Assembly (NCBI GenBank): GCA_030490835.1
Contig: CM059977.1
Coordinates: 18,519,335-18,583,334, forward strand
Direction of reading: 5' to 3'
DNA: 64,000 nucleotides
From: Annona cherimola
Taxonomy: Eukaryota > Streptophyta > Magnoliopsida > Magnoliales > Annonaceae
In this document: positions 33,175-45,769 of the stretch, piece by piece
How positions within the stretch are numbered: position 1 is the first letter of the stretch
Layout: each line of letters starts with the position of its first letter
The notes under the pieces: generated by a model
The model's input: the letters and a program-made list of their open reading frames with translations, nothing else
Database searches by the model: none
Told to the model about the DNA's origin: nothing
Made by a program: the position numbers and the translations under genes

Positions 33175-35457
33175 AATTTTCTCTGTTCCTTAATCTCTGG
33201 TTGAGTTGGAACTAGTGTATGAAATTAAGGAGATATTCCGATTGCTTAATTCTCCATATATATTTATGTTGGATGATTACGATTTGTGTAGTCTTTGTGG
33301 GCTATTTTTTGCCTTGGTGAATTCATTGTCTGACCGAGGTTGATTATATTCTTTTTAATTAGATTCAGGTGGAGAAGAATAGACATTCACGCAGGATTTC
33401 TCAGTTTAGTTCTCGAGCTAATTTTTTCATCAAAGAAAAAAAAGTTCTCAAGCTAATTAAGAGAGAAGCATGTTAATTGTCTGTTCCACTAGCTAGATGA
33501 AATTTTCAGAAAATGAGAGTCGAGGACTTAGAATGGGAAGAAATGCATCCGAAATTGTAAGCAGGTGGGACATTTGGACATTGGCCCACGCACATCTAGA
33601 TGATTTTGATAGATGTTAATTCCTTGGATTATGTACAATTCGGAATTTGGCGGATTTCAGAGAGTGATGGGAAGTAGACATTTGTTTGAAAATAAAGTAA
33701 TGGGTTCGATGGATGAGTATTGAATAGGCTGTAGCTAGCCTTCAGATGAATTCCATCTTCATATTCTCTCAATGGCCTCATCGCATTGGCCAAGTTGCGG
33801 AAATCTTGCAAAGAAATTTTAGCAGCTGCTTATAAGTGGGTACGCTTGGGAAAATGTACAACTAAAAGTGAAAGTGTAAATGAAAAAAATTAAAAGTTAG
33901 AGGTTCAGATAGTAAGAGTAAAAATAATAAAGTTAAAATACATAAAATAGTTGCATAGAAAAATATCAAAAAAATTAAAATATAGAGAGAAGAATTTTTA
34001 AAATAGGATAACTAGATAGTCAAGATTAAAATTATATCAAGGATGTGTATACGACACGGTATAAAGGTTTTCTTTTACTTTTATATGTTACAAATGGACC
34101 GTATGTAAGGAAGTCTATTTCAGCGATGAAGTTTGACAATGAAATGAAATCTGGTTGCTAAAAATTATAAGTTTTATTCACCTTTATATGATTCATTGCA
34201 TAAAAAATCGCTTTTAATTAGGTTAATTGCAAAAAGTCCAACATTTCTTTACAATGACTTCAAAAAGATCAATATTTTAAATTTTGCGTTAGCCACTATT
34301 AGCTCTCTTGGTATAAAAGATACTAATTAACAATGATAAAATTATTATTGCCAAAAGTCCACAATAATATGATACTTGTTTGAAAAAAGTTACGTTTTAC
34401 CAAATACGAAAAATTATTGTCGCTAAAAGTTATAACAATACTTTCTTCAAAAAAAAGTTATAACAATACTTACATTTTTAATGTATTTTTAAATTTTTCT
34501 TCACTTTTATACAAGCCTAAGTTTATTTAGTTCATATATTGAATTTTATCTTTTTGAATTTTTTGATGCAAAATCTCTTTTAAGTTTTTGTATATATCAT
34601 TTTTATAAAATTTCTGAAATAAAAAACGTTCACATTTTTTTATATGTGAGGAAGTGTGAGATGAGTTCGTTTGAAAAATATATACAAAAATATAAAAAGA
34701 TCAATTTCGTTTAAGAATTAAATACACTTGAGCTCATGTAAAACAAATTAAAAAAATAAATGAAAAGATAGAAATACATGAAGTTATTACTTAGTTGAGC
34801 AATCACGCATTGTATATTATCATAATCCAAAAGTAATATTTTTTCCTTCTCCCTATTACCAAACAGTTGGTGACAATTTGCAGTGTTACTACTGGTGATA
34901 TGATCACTTTTAACAACAACTTGTTTCAATTCCGTTAGTTTTCGCCATGAAATAACATATTTCTACCTATAAAAAAACATATTTCCAGTTGCAAGAAATC
35001 TTTTATGAACACACACAGTTTTCAATAGTGAAAATATTTCTTTACAAAAGAGTAATGTTCTAATAGCGTTGGGCTACGCCATTTGGCTGCAGCGCAATAA
35101 AATAAAATCTAGTTTCATAAATGGTAGATAAACGGAAAATGGAGAGGATAATCCTGAACAACTGACGCCCAATAAGAGATCCTAATTACTTAGAACCATT
35201 CACTTTTTGTTTTGGTACTTTGGTCAGGAGGAGTTAATTATTTCCTTAAAATAAAATAATTTTAGCAATTGAGTGTGAATTTGATACACAGTCATTCGAA
35301 GAAGAAAGATAAACAATAATAAAGAAATAATTCAATACAGCCGTCCGTACAGCCCTTTTATTTTAAATATTTTCTTCTAGATTTAAATTATTAGTTTTGT
35401 TTACCATCATTTGTTTTATCATATTACCAAAAATTATTTTCATTGAAAACTTATATT
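33175..35457. other. Zinc-finger gene 3' flank and AT-rich spacer
   Basis: It holds the 3' UTR, a degraded MITE-like left end at 33838 (GGGTACGCTTGGG), and a foldback at about 34490-34760 (listed). No coding sequence was recognised. Confidence 0.5.
34490..34760. repeat. Foldback element, Mutator-like arm vocabulary
   Basis: The left arm AAGTTTATTTAGTTCATATA...TTTTATCTTTTTGAA is matched inverted by AAAAAGATCAATTTC...TTAAGAATTAAATACACTTG. The arms resemble those of the foldback at 29448-31553. Confidence 0.5.
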
Positions 35458-35487
35458 GGGTGTGTTTGGTAATGAATAAAACTTTTA

Positions 35488-35798
35488 GGGTGCGTTTAGC
35501 ATTGTCAAAAACTTGTAAAATCGTGTAAAAGTTTTCATTGACCAGGGAGCCGTCGGAAAAACCCGTCACTTCAGCAACTTCATCGTCGTCTGCCGTGCTC
35601 TGTCATCCCCAGCGTCCTACGGCTGAACATTTTTCGCCGCCGCCAGCATGTACGAGAAGGGTTACCGCGCATTATTTTGTTGCGACGGATTTGCGGGGCA
35701 GCGGCAACATTTAAAAACCATGGGTGTCGTAGTATGATGCGACATGTTTTAGGGATGAAAATCTGTCACAAGTGTTTTTGGCAATGCCAAACACACCC
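35488..35798. mobile_element. GC-rich Tourist-like MITE nested in a MITE, TSD TTA
   Basis: The ends GGGTGCGTTTAGCATTGTCA and TGGCAATGCCAAACACACCC are inverted copies with few mismatches. They are flanked by TTA at 35485-35487 and 35799-35801. The GC-rich interior (CGCCGCCGCCAGCATGTAC) resembles the type at 17497-17851 in composition. Confidence 0.88.
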
Positions 35799-35920
35799 TT
35801 AATGAAAAATTTTGGAGAGTAAAAGTTGTTAAATGATGTGATATGATAGGAGTAATGATGAATAATAAAGATGATAAAGTTAAAATAGATAGATTATTAT
35901 ATGGATAGTTGTGTATAAAT

Positions 35921-36010
35921 GATTTAAAAGTAGGGTAGTTGTATAGAAATGATTGAAAAGTAGGGTAGTTGTATAGAAATGATTGAAAAGTAGGGTAGTT
36001 GTATAGGAAA
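35921..36010. repeat. Three tandem 30-bp units inside a MITE
   Basis: GATT(T/G)AAAAGTAGGGTAG plus TTGTATAG(A/G)AA(A/T) is repeated three times with period 30. Other family copies have one or two such units, so this is a local expansion. Confidence 0.85.
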
Positions 36011-36097
36011 ATGTGAAAAAAATATTAAAAAATATGATAATTGTGGAAAGTAAAAAGTTTTAACTTGACATTTTTTATTAATTGCCAAAAATTAACA

Positions 36098-38593
36098 TGT
36101 TTCAAAAGTGAATGTATTTATTAAGTTTTTAAAATATATATAGTATATAAAAATATTTTCAATAATTTGATTATTGGAATCACAAATAAATTTATGTGTA
36201 ACAAAATGATAAATTTTTTAGATTTTTATAAAAATAAATTAAAAAATAAGAGGCTGCATGGACATCTTCATGCAGCGGATTTTATTTAATGATCATTGCC
36301 GTAGTAAGGAAACGTACTCAAATAGTTTTCATATATGCTGTTTCGAGAAAAAAAAGAATAGATTTTTACTTAAAATAATTTAGATTTTCTACGAGTTTAT
36401 CAAACGGCCTCCAACACTTAAAGAAAACACGGATCGAATTTACAGTTCGTTCATCTATAAACCGCTGATTACATAACTAATAATAGAATTTTTTTTGAAG
36501 AAAAACTAATAATAGAATTAATTTGATGTTAATAATTACTGAAATAAAATGATATTAATTAATAAATCAAAATAGGGTAACATGGTGATGATTAATTGGT
36601 TGTAGCAAGATAGAGCTGTGATGTAGAAAAAAAAAAAAAAACTTCGCAGTGGAAAAAGGAGTCGATGAAAGGTTATTAAACTTAGTTAATTAATAGAAAA
36701 TAATAATATTTTACACATTACAATCCCTTAGCCCTTGCGCATGTCGGCAACAACGTCTTTCCACAACTGGTGAGAGATCGGTGAGAGTTTTGGTTAAGGA
36801 TGCAAGTCTTGGCAGAGTTTTCAAACAGCACTGCACTTCTTCTCCACTTTCAGGTAGCCCAAGCATCAAGAGGAAGATGAAGGCGCCGTCTTATATTCTG
36901 ATCACTTTTTATTTTTTTTTAGAAAGTTTCTGATTTCCCGCCTAAGTTCTCGATCGGCTCCAGCAGTGCTTCGCTTTTGATTGATTTCCAAGTCCAGCTA
37001 GCGGGAGTAGTCGAACATAATATTCCCTGCATCGTCTGCCAAGGGAAAACCCTTCTCCGAAGGCAGAACACAGCTTGGAAAAAGTCAAGAAAGTGCGAGT
37101 CATCGACCTCGTAGAACCACAACCACAAATCTATTCTGCGGGACTGTATAGCATATTAGCATGGAGGAATTACATACCTCCCATCCTATTCATGTAAATC
37201 AGATTTACTAAGGTGTAATGCGCCCTCTTTCCTGGAGGCAGTTACTCTTACATGGGCCTAAATAAGCATATCCAGGAAGAAAAGTAAAAGCCGATATCAT
37301 TTTTTTCTTGCCATGTTATTGATCTAACATTCGGTGTTTTCTATGGCAATTAATATATAAAGTTATTCTCATTTTTGTTTAGCTTGTATTTTATATGCTA
37401 GCGTAGGAGTTTTTTGCGTAATGATTTGTATATGGCAGTGCATTGTGAATATGTAAAAAAGTATACACTGGTTTTACATAGGTACTCGCGAGTTCAAACA
37501 TATCTTGAATACATATCTTGACGGGTCATAAGAAGGGGGTAATCAGGGTGTTTTCTTTAAGGATGTGTACCAGACATTTGAAGAAATAAATATAAGTCAT
37601 TCCGTATATATTCCTATATCTTGTTTATGATAGTATATTTATATTTTTCCCATAATTTTTCCTTTACACATTGAAACGATTCTCTATGTGAATTGTGATT
37701 TTTCGTGTGTTTGTGATCTTATCATTCTTTGTTTAATCTTAATTTACTGTGTATGTTTTCACATCACTTAGTATCAAATCAAATCACGTTTCCTAATAAT
37801 TTTATCATTATACCAACATCAAGAAAAAGACATTCCAGCACCCATTGGTTGGTTATATAAGCTTTTGATGATCAAATATATACTGTCAATCTTATTCTTA
37901 TCAAGCTGGTTCTTTGGTTAGAATGAACAAACATAATATTACTTTTATTCTTCCTTTTAATTTTCATTGTAGTAAAAAAAATATTTCAAATATGATTTTA
38001 TTAGTTTAGGAATATTAGTAAAAAATACTTTACGATAACTTCGACAAGTTTTTAATTTTTAGTGTAATAAAAAATAATTTTTTGATTTAGCGTATATCCA
38101 TCTCAATATAATAGGCAATGAGTTATGAGATATTCTTACGATCTCAACTTTGGGAAGAACAAACCCCCCGAGTAAACAAAGAGACCAAAGATCCCCAAAT
38201 TAGTGCCAAGCGTAATACAAAAAAATATTAAATAGTCATTTAAGAGAAATTTCTAAATGCATGTACTTGACAAATCGTGTATAACACATCTATTTAATTT
38301 TGTTTAATGGTTCTTACAAATGAAATAAAATAAAATATATGGAAAATAAATTGGTCTACTTTAAAATTTAATCAACACATCTCTACTTATTTAACTTTTA
38401 TGACTATCAATTTTAGTTACTACCACTAGAGACATAGCTCAACAAAATAGCGCTTTGACCCTTGTAGTAGTTGGCCCACTTTCAAATTAAAAGGATCATT
38501 TGTCTTTAATTTATTAAAGGGAATTTATGTCTTTTATTTATATTAAGAGTACAGTCTTCTACTATTGAAAATAAAAATTCATTAGGCAGGATT
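36098..38593. other. Intergenic, no gene recognised
   Basis: AT-rich. 36720-37200 is GC-richer, with a 69-codon minus-strand frame (36919-37128) that has a plausible composition but no family I recognise. Confidence 0.4.
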
Positions 38594-39001
38594 ATATATA
38601 TATGAGGCATGATTATATACAATATATTCTATATGTTTTTAAGTTATAATATTTATTTTATTTTATTTTTAAATTTTTCTTCATGAATATGTTTTTCTAA
38701 GTGTATTTGATCTATATATCAAATTTTGTTATTTTACTATACTTAAACATCTTTATTTTTTATTTTTAAAAATCAAGTTCTTTAAGGGTTGAAAAACTAC
38801 ATATGCCCCTAAAATTGATGATTTTTAAAAATAAAAAATAAAAATATAAAAGTATCGTAAAATTAAAAAACTTAGTGTATGAATTAAATATACCTCGGAA
38901 AACAAGTTCATAAGGAAAAAATCAAAAAATAAAATAAAAATGAATATTGTAACTAAAGCATTGTACAATATATCATATGTAATCGTGCCTCTATATATAC
39001 A
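38594..39001. mobile_element. Foldback element, Mutator-like arms
   Basis: The left arm GAGGCATGATTATATAC and right arm ATCATATGTAATCGTGCCTC are inverted. Pairing continues inward through TCTAAGTGTATTTGATCTAT against AATTAAATATACCTCGG, and TTTTATTTTTAAAAATCA against TGATTTTTAAAAATAAAA. Confidence 0.65.
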
Positions 39002-39068
39002 CTTTTACAGTTGGGATGAAAAAATTTCAGCGACTCATTAGTCATGAGGCGATAAACTCAGGAACTGA

Positions 39069-39449
39069 TTGTATGCTCTCGGGACTATTGAGCTCTCAAT
39101 GTTCCCTGGTGCATACATTCATTTTTTTTAGCTTTTTTGAAAATTGTTTTTCAAGATTGTTAATCTAGGTGTATTTAATATGTGTATAAATTTTTACTGT
39201 TTTTGGAGTATTTTAGATATTTTTTTTATTTTTAAAAATTAGTGGCATTTTAGGTAATTTTAAATTTATTAAAATGTTACTAATTTTCAAAAATTAAAAA
39301 TAAATATCTAAAATACTCTAAAAATGATAAAAATTAATAAATATGTTAAATACACTTAGATTAATAATTTTATAAAAAAAATAAAAAAATAAATAAATAA
39401 ATAAGTGTATGCAGCCGCGAGCATTGAGCTCCCGGCAGCATACGACCAG
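39069..39449. mobile_element. Foldback element, Mutator-like arms
   Basis: The left arm GTATGCTCTCGGGACTATTG...GAGCTC is matched inverted by GCATTGAGCTCCCGGCAGCA...TAC. The inner arms repeat TTAATCTAGGTGTATTTAAT and its complement, the vocabulary shared with the foldbacks at 29448, 34490, 38594 and 49611. Confidence 0.7.
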
Positions 39450-39862
39450 GTCTCGATAAACTCCAGCTGAACTTAGCAGCGAGGTTGCAGCGCACTTCGG
39501 ACTATGGCCCAATCCACACCCAATGCGAAGGCAAACCCGGCAGTGACGTGCGCCTTCGTTTCCTCCGAAAGAGGGTGATGGATGCGCTACATGTGTATCC
39601 TGAATCTTCACTACGACAGATTTTTTCAAAATACTTCAGAACGATCCAATCATCGTACGTCGTGTACAAGATTCCAAACCCATCCCATCGGCCGGATTTC
39701 CTCATATTCCATGGCCCACGTTGCATGCCACAAGCTCCCCCCCGATGCAACTATTTATTTATTTATTTTTCATTGAGTTGGAGCCACTGCTCACAACTGA
39801 TGAGACCGCGATGCAACTATTTAAAATAGCTTTCAGCTGGTCTTCCCTGCCCCTCAGATTTT
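39450..39862. other. GC-richer spacer without recognised gene
   Basis: Open frames of about 80-114 codons on both strands overlap here (39485-39829, 39502-39750). None shows a family motif, and the mutual overlap argues for chance. Confidence 0.4.
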
Positions 39863-40136
39863 GGGGACGTTTGGTACGATGTAACATGTGGTAGCGGTAG
39901 AGTGAAGCTGGGAAGAGAAAATGAAATATTTTGTGAATTGTATGATTAATTTGAAATAATAAAGATGAAGATGAAATAAATAAAGATAATTGGAGTGTAG
40001 TAGGAAAGAAAAATAATTAAAATGTAAGGATAAAGAGATAAAAATATGGTTATTGATTAATGAATTTACGAGTTCGGGAATCATGTTTCCACCATTCTTT
40101 ATCCCACGTTTTTCCCATCAATTCCCAAACCTCTCC
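39863..40136. mobile_element. Tourist-like MITE, TSD TTT
   Basis: It starts GGGGACGTTTGGTAC and ends CCCAAACCTCTCC. It is flanked by TTT at 39860-39862 and 40137-40139. Confidence 0.7.
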
Positions 40137-42210
40137 TTTACTTTGTAGGCATTAGCTTTATATTACATATCAGACATTCTGGTAAATTAGTAACGCGTTG
40201 TCTTAGGCCCCCATCATATGGCCTAATATGAAGATTTATGTGGTGTATTTTGCATTTGGGAAAAAATGGTAAAAAAACTGTGAATGATTGAAAGTATAGA
40301 TAATAAAGTTAAAATATATAGAAGGACGGTGTAAAAATATATAAAAAATTGAAAAGTAAAATAGTTAAATAGTCAAAATATTACATCATATTACAAAGAA
40401 AAATAGGAATTTTTTTCAATTGTCAAACATACTTCTAAAGAACATTATTATATTGTAAATGAATAACTCCATGATTAAAAGTTCTACGGTGGGCCGACAC
40501 AAGTATAGCCTAGTTGGCACCAATGACAGCCTTCAGATCTTAATAGGTGTTTTTGCCTCTCTTGTGAGACCTTTGTATTATATTTGAGAAGCATTAGTCT
40601 CATCCCTTATTGATATAAGTTGGCTGTAGAAAATAATAAGGATATTTGGACTTGATTTGTAAAAACGAGATGGAATGAGATATTGTAAGATGAGTTCATA
40701 TGGAATAATAAAAAATTTATATGATTGAAAAAATTTGTTCACAGAAAAGTTGCAAGCTCGTTCTTATAAATCCATTACAAAAGTCTCTCGTTATAAATCC
40801 ACCGCAAAGGTTAATTAACAATTTTTTTTTAAAACAACATTGCTGCTAGAAGTAACTTTATTGTAGTGAACCATGATAAAATATTTAATTTTTTTGGCAA
40901 AAATTAAACTTTGTTGCCGTGAATCATTTTGTTGGAAATACTCTATGGTATTTATTTCATTCCAAATATTTTGTTGCTTATATACTCTAGCAACAAAAAC
41001 TCGCTCACAAATGATTATCAGATGCAACTGATAAAATTTGTTGCTTATGAGCATTATATGTAACAAGGTATTCATTGCAATGGTTGGTTGTAAATAATTA
41101 GGGGCTAAAATGGAATTTTGCAAACAAAGTTGTAAACCCATAACTTTAGTGACCATATTTCATTTCATTGATAAATTTGTTAGCTAAAAGAAAACCTTTC
41201 GCCATGCTAATAGGGCTATCATTGCACCCATTGGGTAATGCGTACATGTAAGTGGGAATTTGATGAGGACATGCACGTCACGTCCGCCTCTTCTAATTAA
41301 GCTAAGCTGGTCTTATCATTATGGTCTAGGTCATGAACATGCATGAATGCTTGCAGTAAGGGACAATGCTACCACTTTTTCCCTAGCTAAACTAGACTTG
41401 GAAATGCAACACGTGTATACCCTTGGCCCTTGCCTATCTCATCGACCTAGCTCTGCTTTTAATTTTTATACTCAACTAGCCAGACTGCCATATTGCAATG
41501 CATACTGCATACAAGAAGCAGACCATCAAAAGAAAAAGGGTCCTATCACTTTAAGAGGCAAGTGCTTGACTTTCGTCCTGAATGAGGCTTGCTATAATAA
41601 TCGAAGGAGGATAAGAGAATGTCATTCAGGGGGGATTGCAGGAAGATCTTATACAGTTTTAGTGGGAACATATCGATTACAATTCTCATAATTCATGAAG
41701 AGCACAGCTATGTCAAACTGGTTAATTAATTTCCTGCTGGCGGGCTAAACGAGATGGCAATCCAGGCCATCCAAGGCTCCAAATTAAATTGCAAATATCC
41801 ACCAGTAGATAAATGATCAGGAATTTGGAAGGATAAGAGAGCGTTTACGCTATTGGCCCCCTTAAATACTAGCTCTTTTCAGAATCATTTTCAATTTGTC
41901 CAATTTATACTTCAATACTCCTAAAGAGGAAAGAAATATTCTCTTCTTATTTAATCACATGTTCTAGCCTAAAAAATGTAGTATATGATCAATCCATTAA
42001 GCTTTTTACTTAACACTATCAAATGAGACAAATTTGCACGAGGAGCCAAATTAAAAAGCCAACTTGAAATGTGGTTAAGGGCTTGAATATGAACCTCGAT
42101 AAATATATTAATGTAGAGCGCAGAACATTTTGGGCTGGTGCTAGCGCAAAGGGACGTATAAAATTGTGTAGATGATACACGATAGCTGCATATCATGTGA
42201 GGTTAATTTA
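40137..42210. other. Intergenic, MITE remnants
   Basis: A MITE remnant lies at about 40246-40440. Sequence at 40850-40868 ends TTATTGTAGTG, resembling a CACTA-type terminus. 41200-41700 is GC-richer with an unrecognised 114-codon frame (41347-41691). Confidence 0.4.
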
Positions 42211-42468
42211 GGGGACGTTTAAATGTTGAATTTTGGTGGTACTGTAGGATAAGATAGGACGGGAATTGAAAAAGATAATATTTCGAAAGATATATGATTG
42301 GTATAAAATAATAAAGGTAAAGTTTCAATGAATAAGATAGTTGAAGGAAAAATGATAAAAATATATAAGTAAAATTGAAAAAATATGATTATTAAATTAT
42401 TTCTTAAAAAATGTATCCTCCTTTGCTTTCCCATCTCATTCCACATGTTAACGGTTCCAAACGTCCCC
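42211..42468. mobile_element. Tourist-like MITE, TSD TTA
   Basis: The ends GGGGACGTTTAAATG and GGTTCCAAACGTCCCC are flanked by TTA at 42208-42210 and 42469-42471. It belongs to the GGGGACGTTTGG subfamily with the copy at 39863. Confidence 0.85.
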
Positions 42469-43975
42469 TTATATTGAAATATTTAAATCTAGACATTGAA
42501 ATGCCGGGATGGAAATTATATTTTCCTGTGAAAATTTTGTTTGGTAATGACGAAAACCAAAAATGGATTTTAGGGGAAGAGTTGGAGCGAATGGGTTTTC
42601 TACGCCAATTATTCAACTCGAATTAAATGCATGTCGGGAGTGCAATGGACGCAAATTGGGCAGATGAACACGCCCGGCCACTAACGATCTTGTCGAACCA
42701 ACAGCCTCGGTATCATGAATGAAGTGTCCATACCTACACATGCTTTTTGAAATTATGCGGAACTCTCTCCGGTGATTGGGCAGCGCCGAAAAGTGCAGTT
42801 GGTGTCTATTCACAAATCACAACAGAAAGATGGACAACATATTGATAAAGACGTTGATTAATTCGATGGTTAATGGACTAAAGAATAAAATACTTAATAT
42901 CACGAGGGAAGAATAATTTAACTACCTACCTGTATTAATTGGTAGTGTTTTTTTTTTTTGATAAAAGTTAATTGGTAGTGTTTGGTTAAGGGGTTTCCGA
43001 ATTTGGATCACCATAAGAGAACAAAATTTGTCCAATACAAAAAGTTATCATTAGATGTGCTAATTTACACTATAATGCTACTGTATTAACCAAGTCATTA
43101 TAAGTCCACCACCAGGGTCCATCTTGATGGTAAAGCCTTTGTCAGACATGTGGTGGGAGGTTGGGCGTTTGATTCTTGGCAATGTGTTTGAGTTTAATAC
43201 AGGTGAAGCTTCATCTTCATATTGATAGGTAAGAGTTTATTCTCATATAAAATTAATAAACCTGAATATAATATCAGATGTTATGTTGCATAATACTAAA
43301 CACTAAAAAAAAGTCACTATAAGTCCAGCGCCAACTGAGTATTGTAGCTCAGTCGATACCGAGCAAGGAAAGTTTTTCCACTGTTTGAATTTGAAATCTA
43401 GTGTGAACAATGTTTTCGTAGCGAAAAGTGCTTTGTGTAGTAAGAGGATGAGAAGTTGAGTTCTTGAAAAGTGTAAAAGTAATATGATATGACAGAGGTA
43501 AATTGATATTAAATAAGATAATTATGTGATGAAATAATTGAAATATAAAAGTAAAAGTAGAAAAAATAGAATAGCTAAGACAGTTAAAATGTTATATTAT
43601 TTTTTGAAACATAAGCAATGAGAGGAGAAAAAGTTTACTTTCCATACCATTTACCAAACAAAGCCTTAGTTCTCATGTAGTGGATATATTTATTTATTCA
43701 AGACAATTTTAACTTCTCCATATTATTACTTATATTTTTCATCATCAACCTACCAATATCACTAGAGAATGATGATTTTTATTTATTCTCACTTATATGC
43801 TAAATCACTATTAGTTTTTATTTATTTTAATATTTCAAAACCATTTTGCATCCAAATAGAAGGCTTTATTGTGCTCCAGTTGGTAACAATGGTGGGTGGA
43901 ACATTATCTTTTTCATTTACGTTTCAAATGATTTGAAATCTTAACTACATAACTATTTTATGTTTTATATTATTT
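42469..43975. other. Intergenic; possible SINE-like pieces
   Basis: About 43105-43190 (GATGGTAAAGCC...GTTTGATTCTTGG) and 43335-43415 (TAGCTCAGTCGATACCGAGC...GTTTGAATTTG) resemble tRNA-like A/B boxes. No tail or duplication was defined, and no gene was seen. Confidence 0.35.
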
Positions 43976-44256
43976 GAGTGTGTTTGGGAATGGATAAAAC
44001 TTTTGATGAAAAGTTGTAGAGAGTAGAAGTTGTCAAATGATGTGATATGATAGGGGTAATGATGAGGAATAAATAGGATAAAGATGAAATAGATAGGTTA
44101 GTTGTGTTGGTAGTTGTGTAGAAATGATTGAAAAGTATGGTAGTTGTATAAAAAAATGTGAAGAAATTATTAAAAAATATGGTAGTTGTGGAGAGTGAAA
44201 AGTTTTAGATTGAAAAATTTTAACTTGACAACTTTCACTTGTTACCAAACACACCC
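43976..44256. mobile_element. Tourist-like MITE, nearly intact, TSD TTT
   Basis: The ends GAGTGTGTTTGGGAATGG and GTTACCAAACACACCC are flanked by TTT at 43973-43975 and 44257-44259. This is one of the best-preserved AT-rich copies and is almost the reverse complement of 50437-50718. Confidence 0.85.
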
Positions 44257-45761
44257 TTTATATATTATAATTATTTTTTCCATAACTATCTTATTTATTT
44301 TTACTTTAGTATATAACATTATTCTTACATTTTTTTAAAAATATTCATTTCTCCAATTCCCACTCTTTCACTAACTACATTACCAAAATGGCGTCTTGAG
44401 TTGATGTGAAGGTGATGAAGTATAAGGCATGCTCCAAAGGACCCTAAGCAGCTTGAATAGGATGGGGAAATGAGATGAAAATATAATAATGCATACTAAA
44501 AAATCAGAAAATTTGTATTAAAAATATAAAAATATATATTGAAAATTAAAAAAATGTCTTATGACTGATGAAATTTCATCCCATTCAAGCCCTTCGGGAT
44601 TTTTTGTGACAAGACCTTCATGAATTATGGAGGCCTGCCCCAGCATCATTTGGTTGAGGGTCATTATCTGAATCTGCAATCCAGCGGTTAATGGTCAAAA
44701 GGGACACATACATCCATATGAAGATGTCTGATGAATTTATAGAAAAAGTCCTAGTGCTTCACCAATTGAATACCGCTGTTAGTTTTTTTGTAATGCAGCT
44801 GGCCAGAAGATTTGACAAGCATTAAATCCAACTTGTTTGTGAGGTACGTCAGTTGCCTTGCTTAGCCTTCATTGTGAAAAGATAGCTTGTCTGAAAGCTA
44901 AATCAGCTGCTTGTGTACTCTAGCTATTCAGTCTGTGACAACTCGTATCGCATGATTTCTCAAGCAAGTTCATATATTATCAACCATCCATGATAAACAT
45001 CGATGCAAATGGCAAGTAGAATAGCTAAAACGCTTGGGATAATTTTTGTTCTTATGATTTGGTTGCTAATTTTTTTTAAGACGATTACAAACGCTTCGTT
45101 GTATTTGTGTTCTAGGAAAAACATTGTTGCAAGTGGCAAATGGAATAGCTAAAAACGTTTCTATGCAGGGCGAAACAAAAGCCATAGAATAGCTAGAATT
45201 TTTTTTGGCACTGGACCTAAAATGTTCTCGAATGCTATTTCATTTGGTTTCTTTGCTGGCCTTGATGCAGCTATCAGCCACGTTCTTGATGGAAGTGGTA
45301 GACATGCATATCTATTACTCTGAACATCTTAGATACAATATATAGACTACACAAGCAATATGGGAATATATCACCGTTTGGCCGGAACAATCTTCTTAAA
45401 TCTGTGGTTCAAATGCGCCAAAGTATATGTCGGCCACGTCGAAAAAGGAGTGGTACAGTGCTCGCCGACCTTTCAAGACCCAAGCAAGGTGTCCGGTAGA
45501 CTGTTCGAGGTGGGCGGATACAGATGATTTCAATCTCGGAAATGGTAGGCTCGTGTCGCTAAGTCCATTTGTGGAAGCTCCATGATGACCAGATGCTTTC
45601 GAAACAGTCCGTAATTTTCATGTCACGCTATGAGATGATGATAGAGTAGGGCTAATTTCAGCAATCTCAATAAATGGTGCTCTGCAGGTTCACCGTCCAT
45701 TTTGAGGGGCCTGCTACCATGTGCGTGAACAGGAAACCGAAACCTGCGGTATCTGCTCTTT
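44257..45761. other. Intergenic, no gene recognised
   Basis: Mixed composition; no conserved frame or termini seen. Confidence 0.4.
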
Positions 45762-45769
45762 GTACATCC

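Larger units (their letters stand above)
35458..36097. mobile_element. Tourist-like MITE interrupted by a second MITE
   Basis: It begins GGGTGTGTTTGGTAATGAATA. After the nested insertion (35488-35798) it resumes with AATGAAAAATTTTGGAGAGTA, and it continues with family blocks to a degraded right end near 36097. Removing the insert and one TTA restores the sequence expected from the copy at 43976. Confidence 0.8.

Noticed and set aside
39485..39829. 114-codon plus-strand ORF and overlapping 82-103-codon minus-strand ORFs
   Set aside because: They overlap each other on opposite strands, lie beside foldback and MITE sequence, and show no family motif or splice context.
43340..43415. Functional tRNA gene
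   Set aside because: A-box and B-box resemblance only; no cloverleaf with a paired acceptor stem could be drawn.
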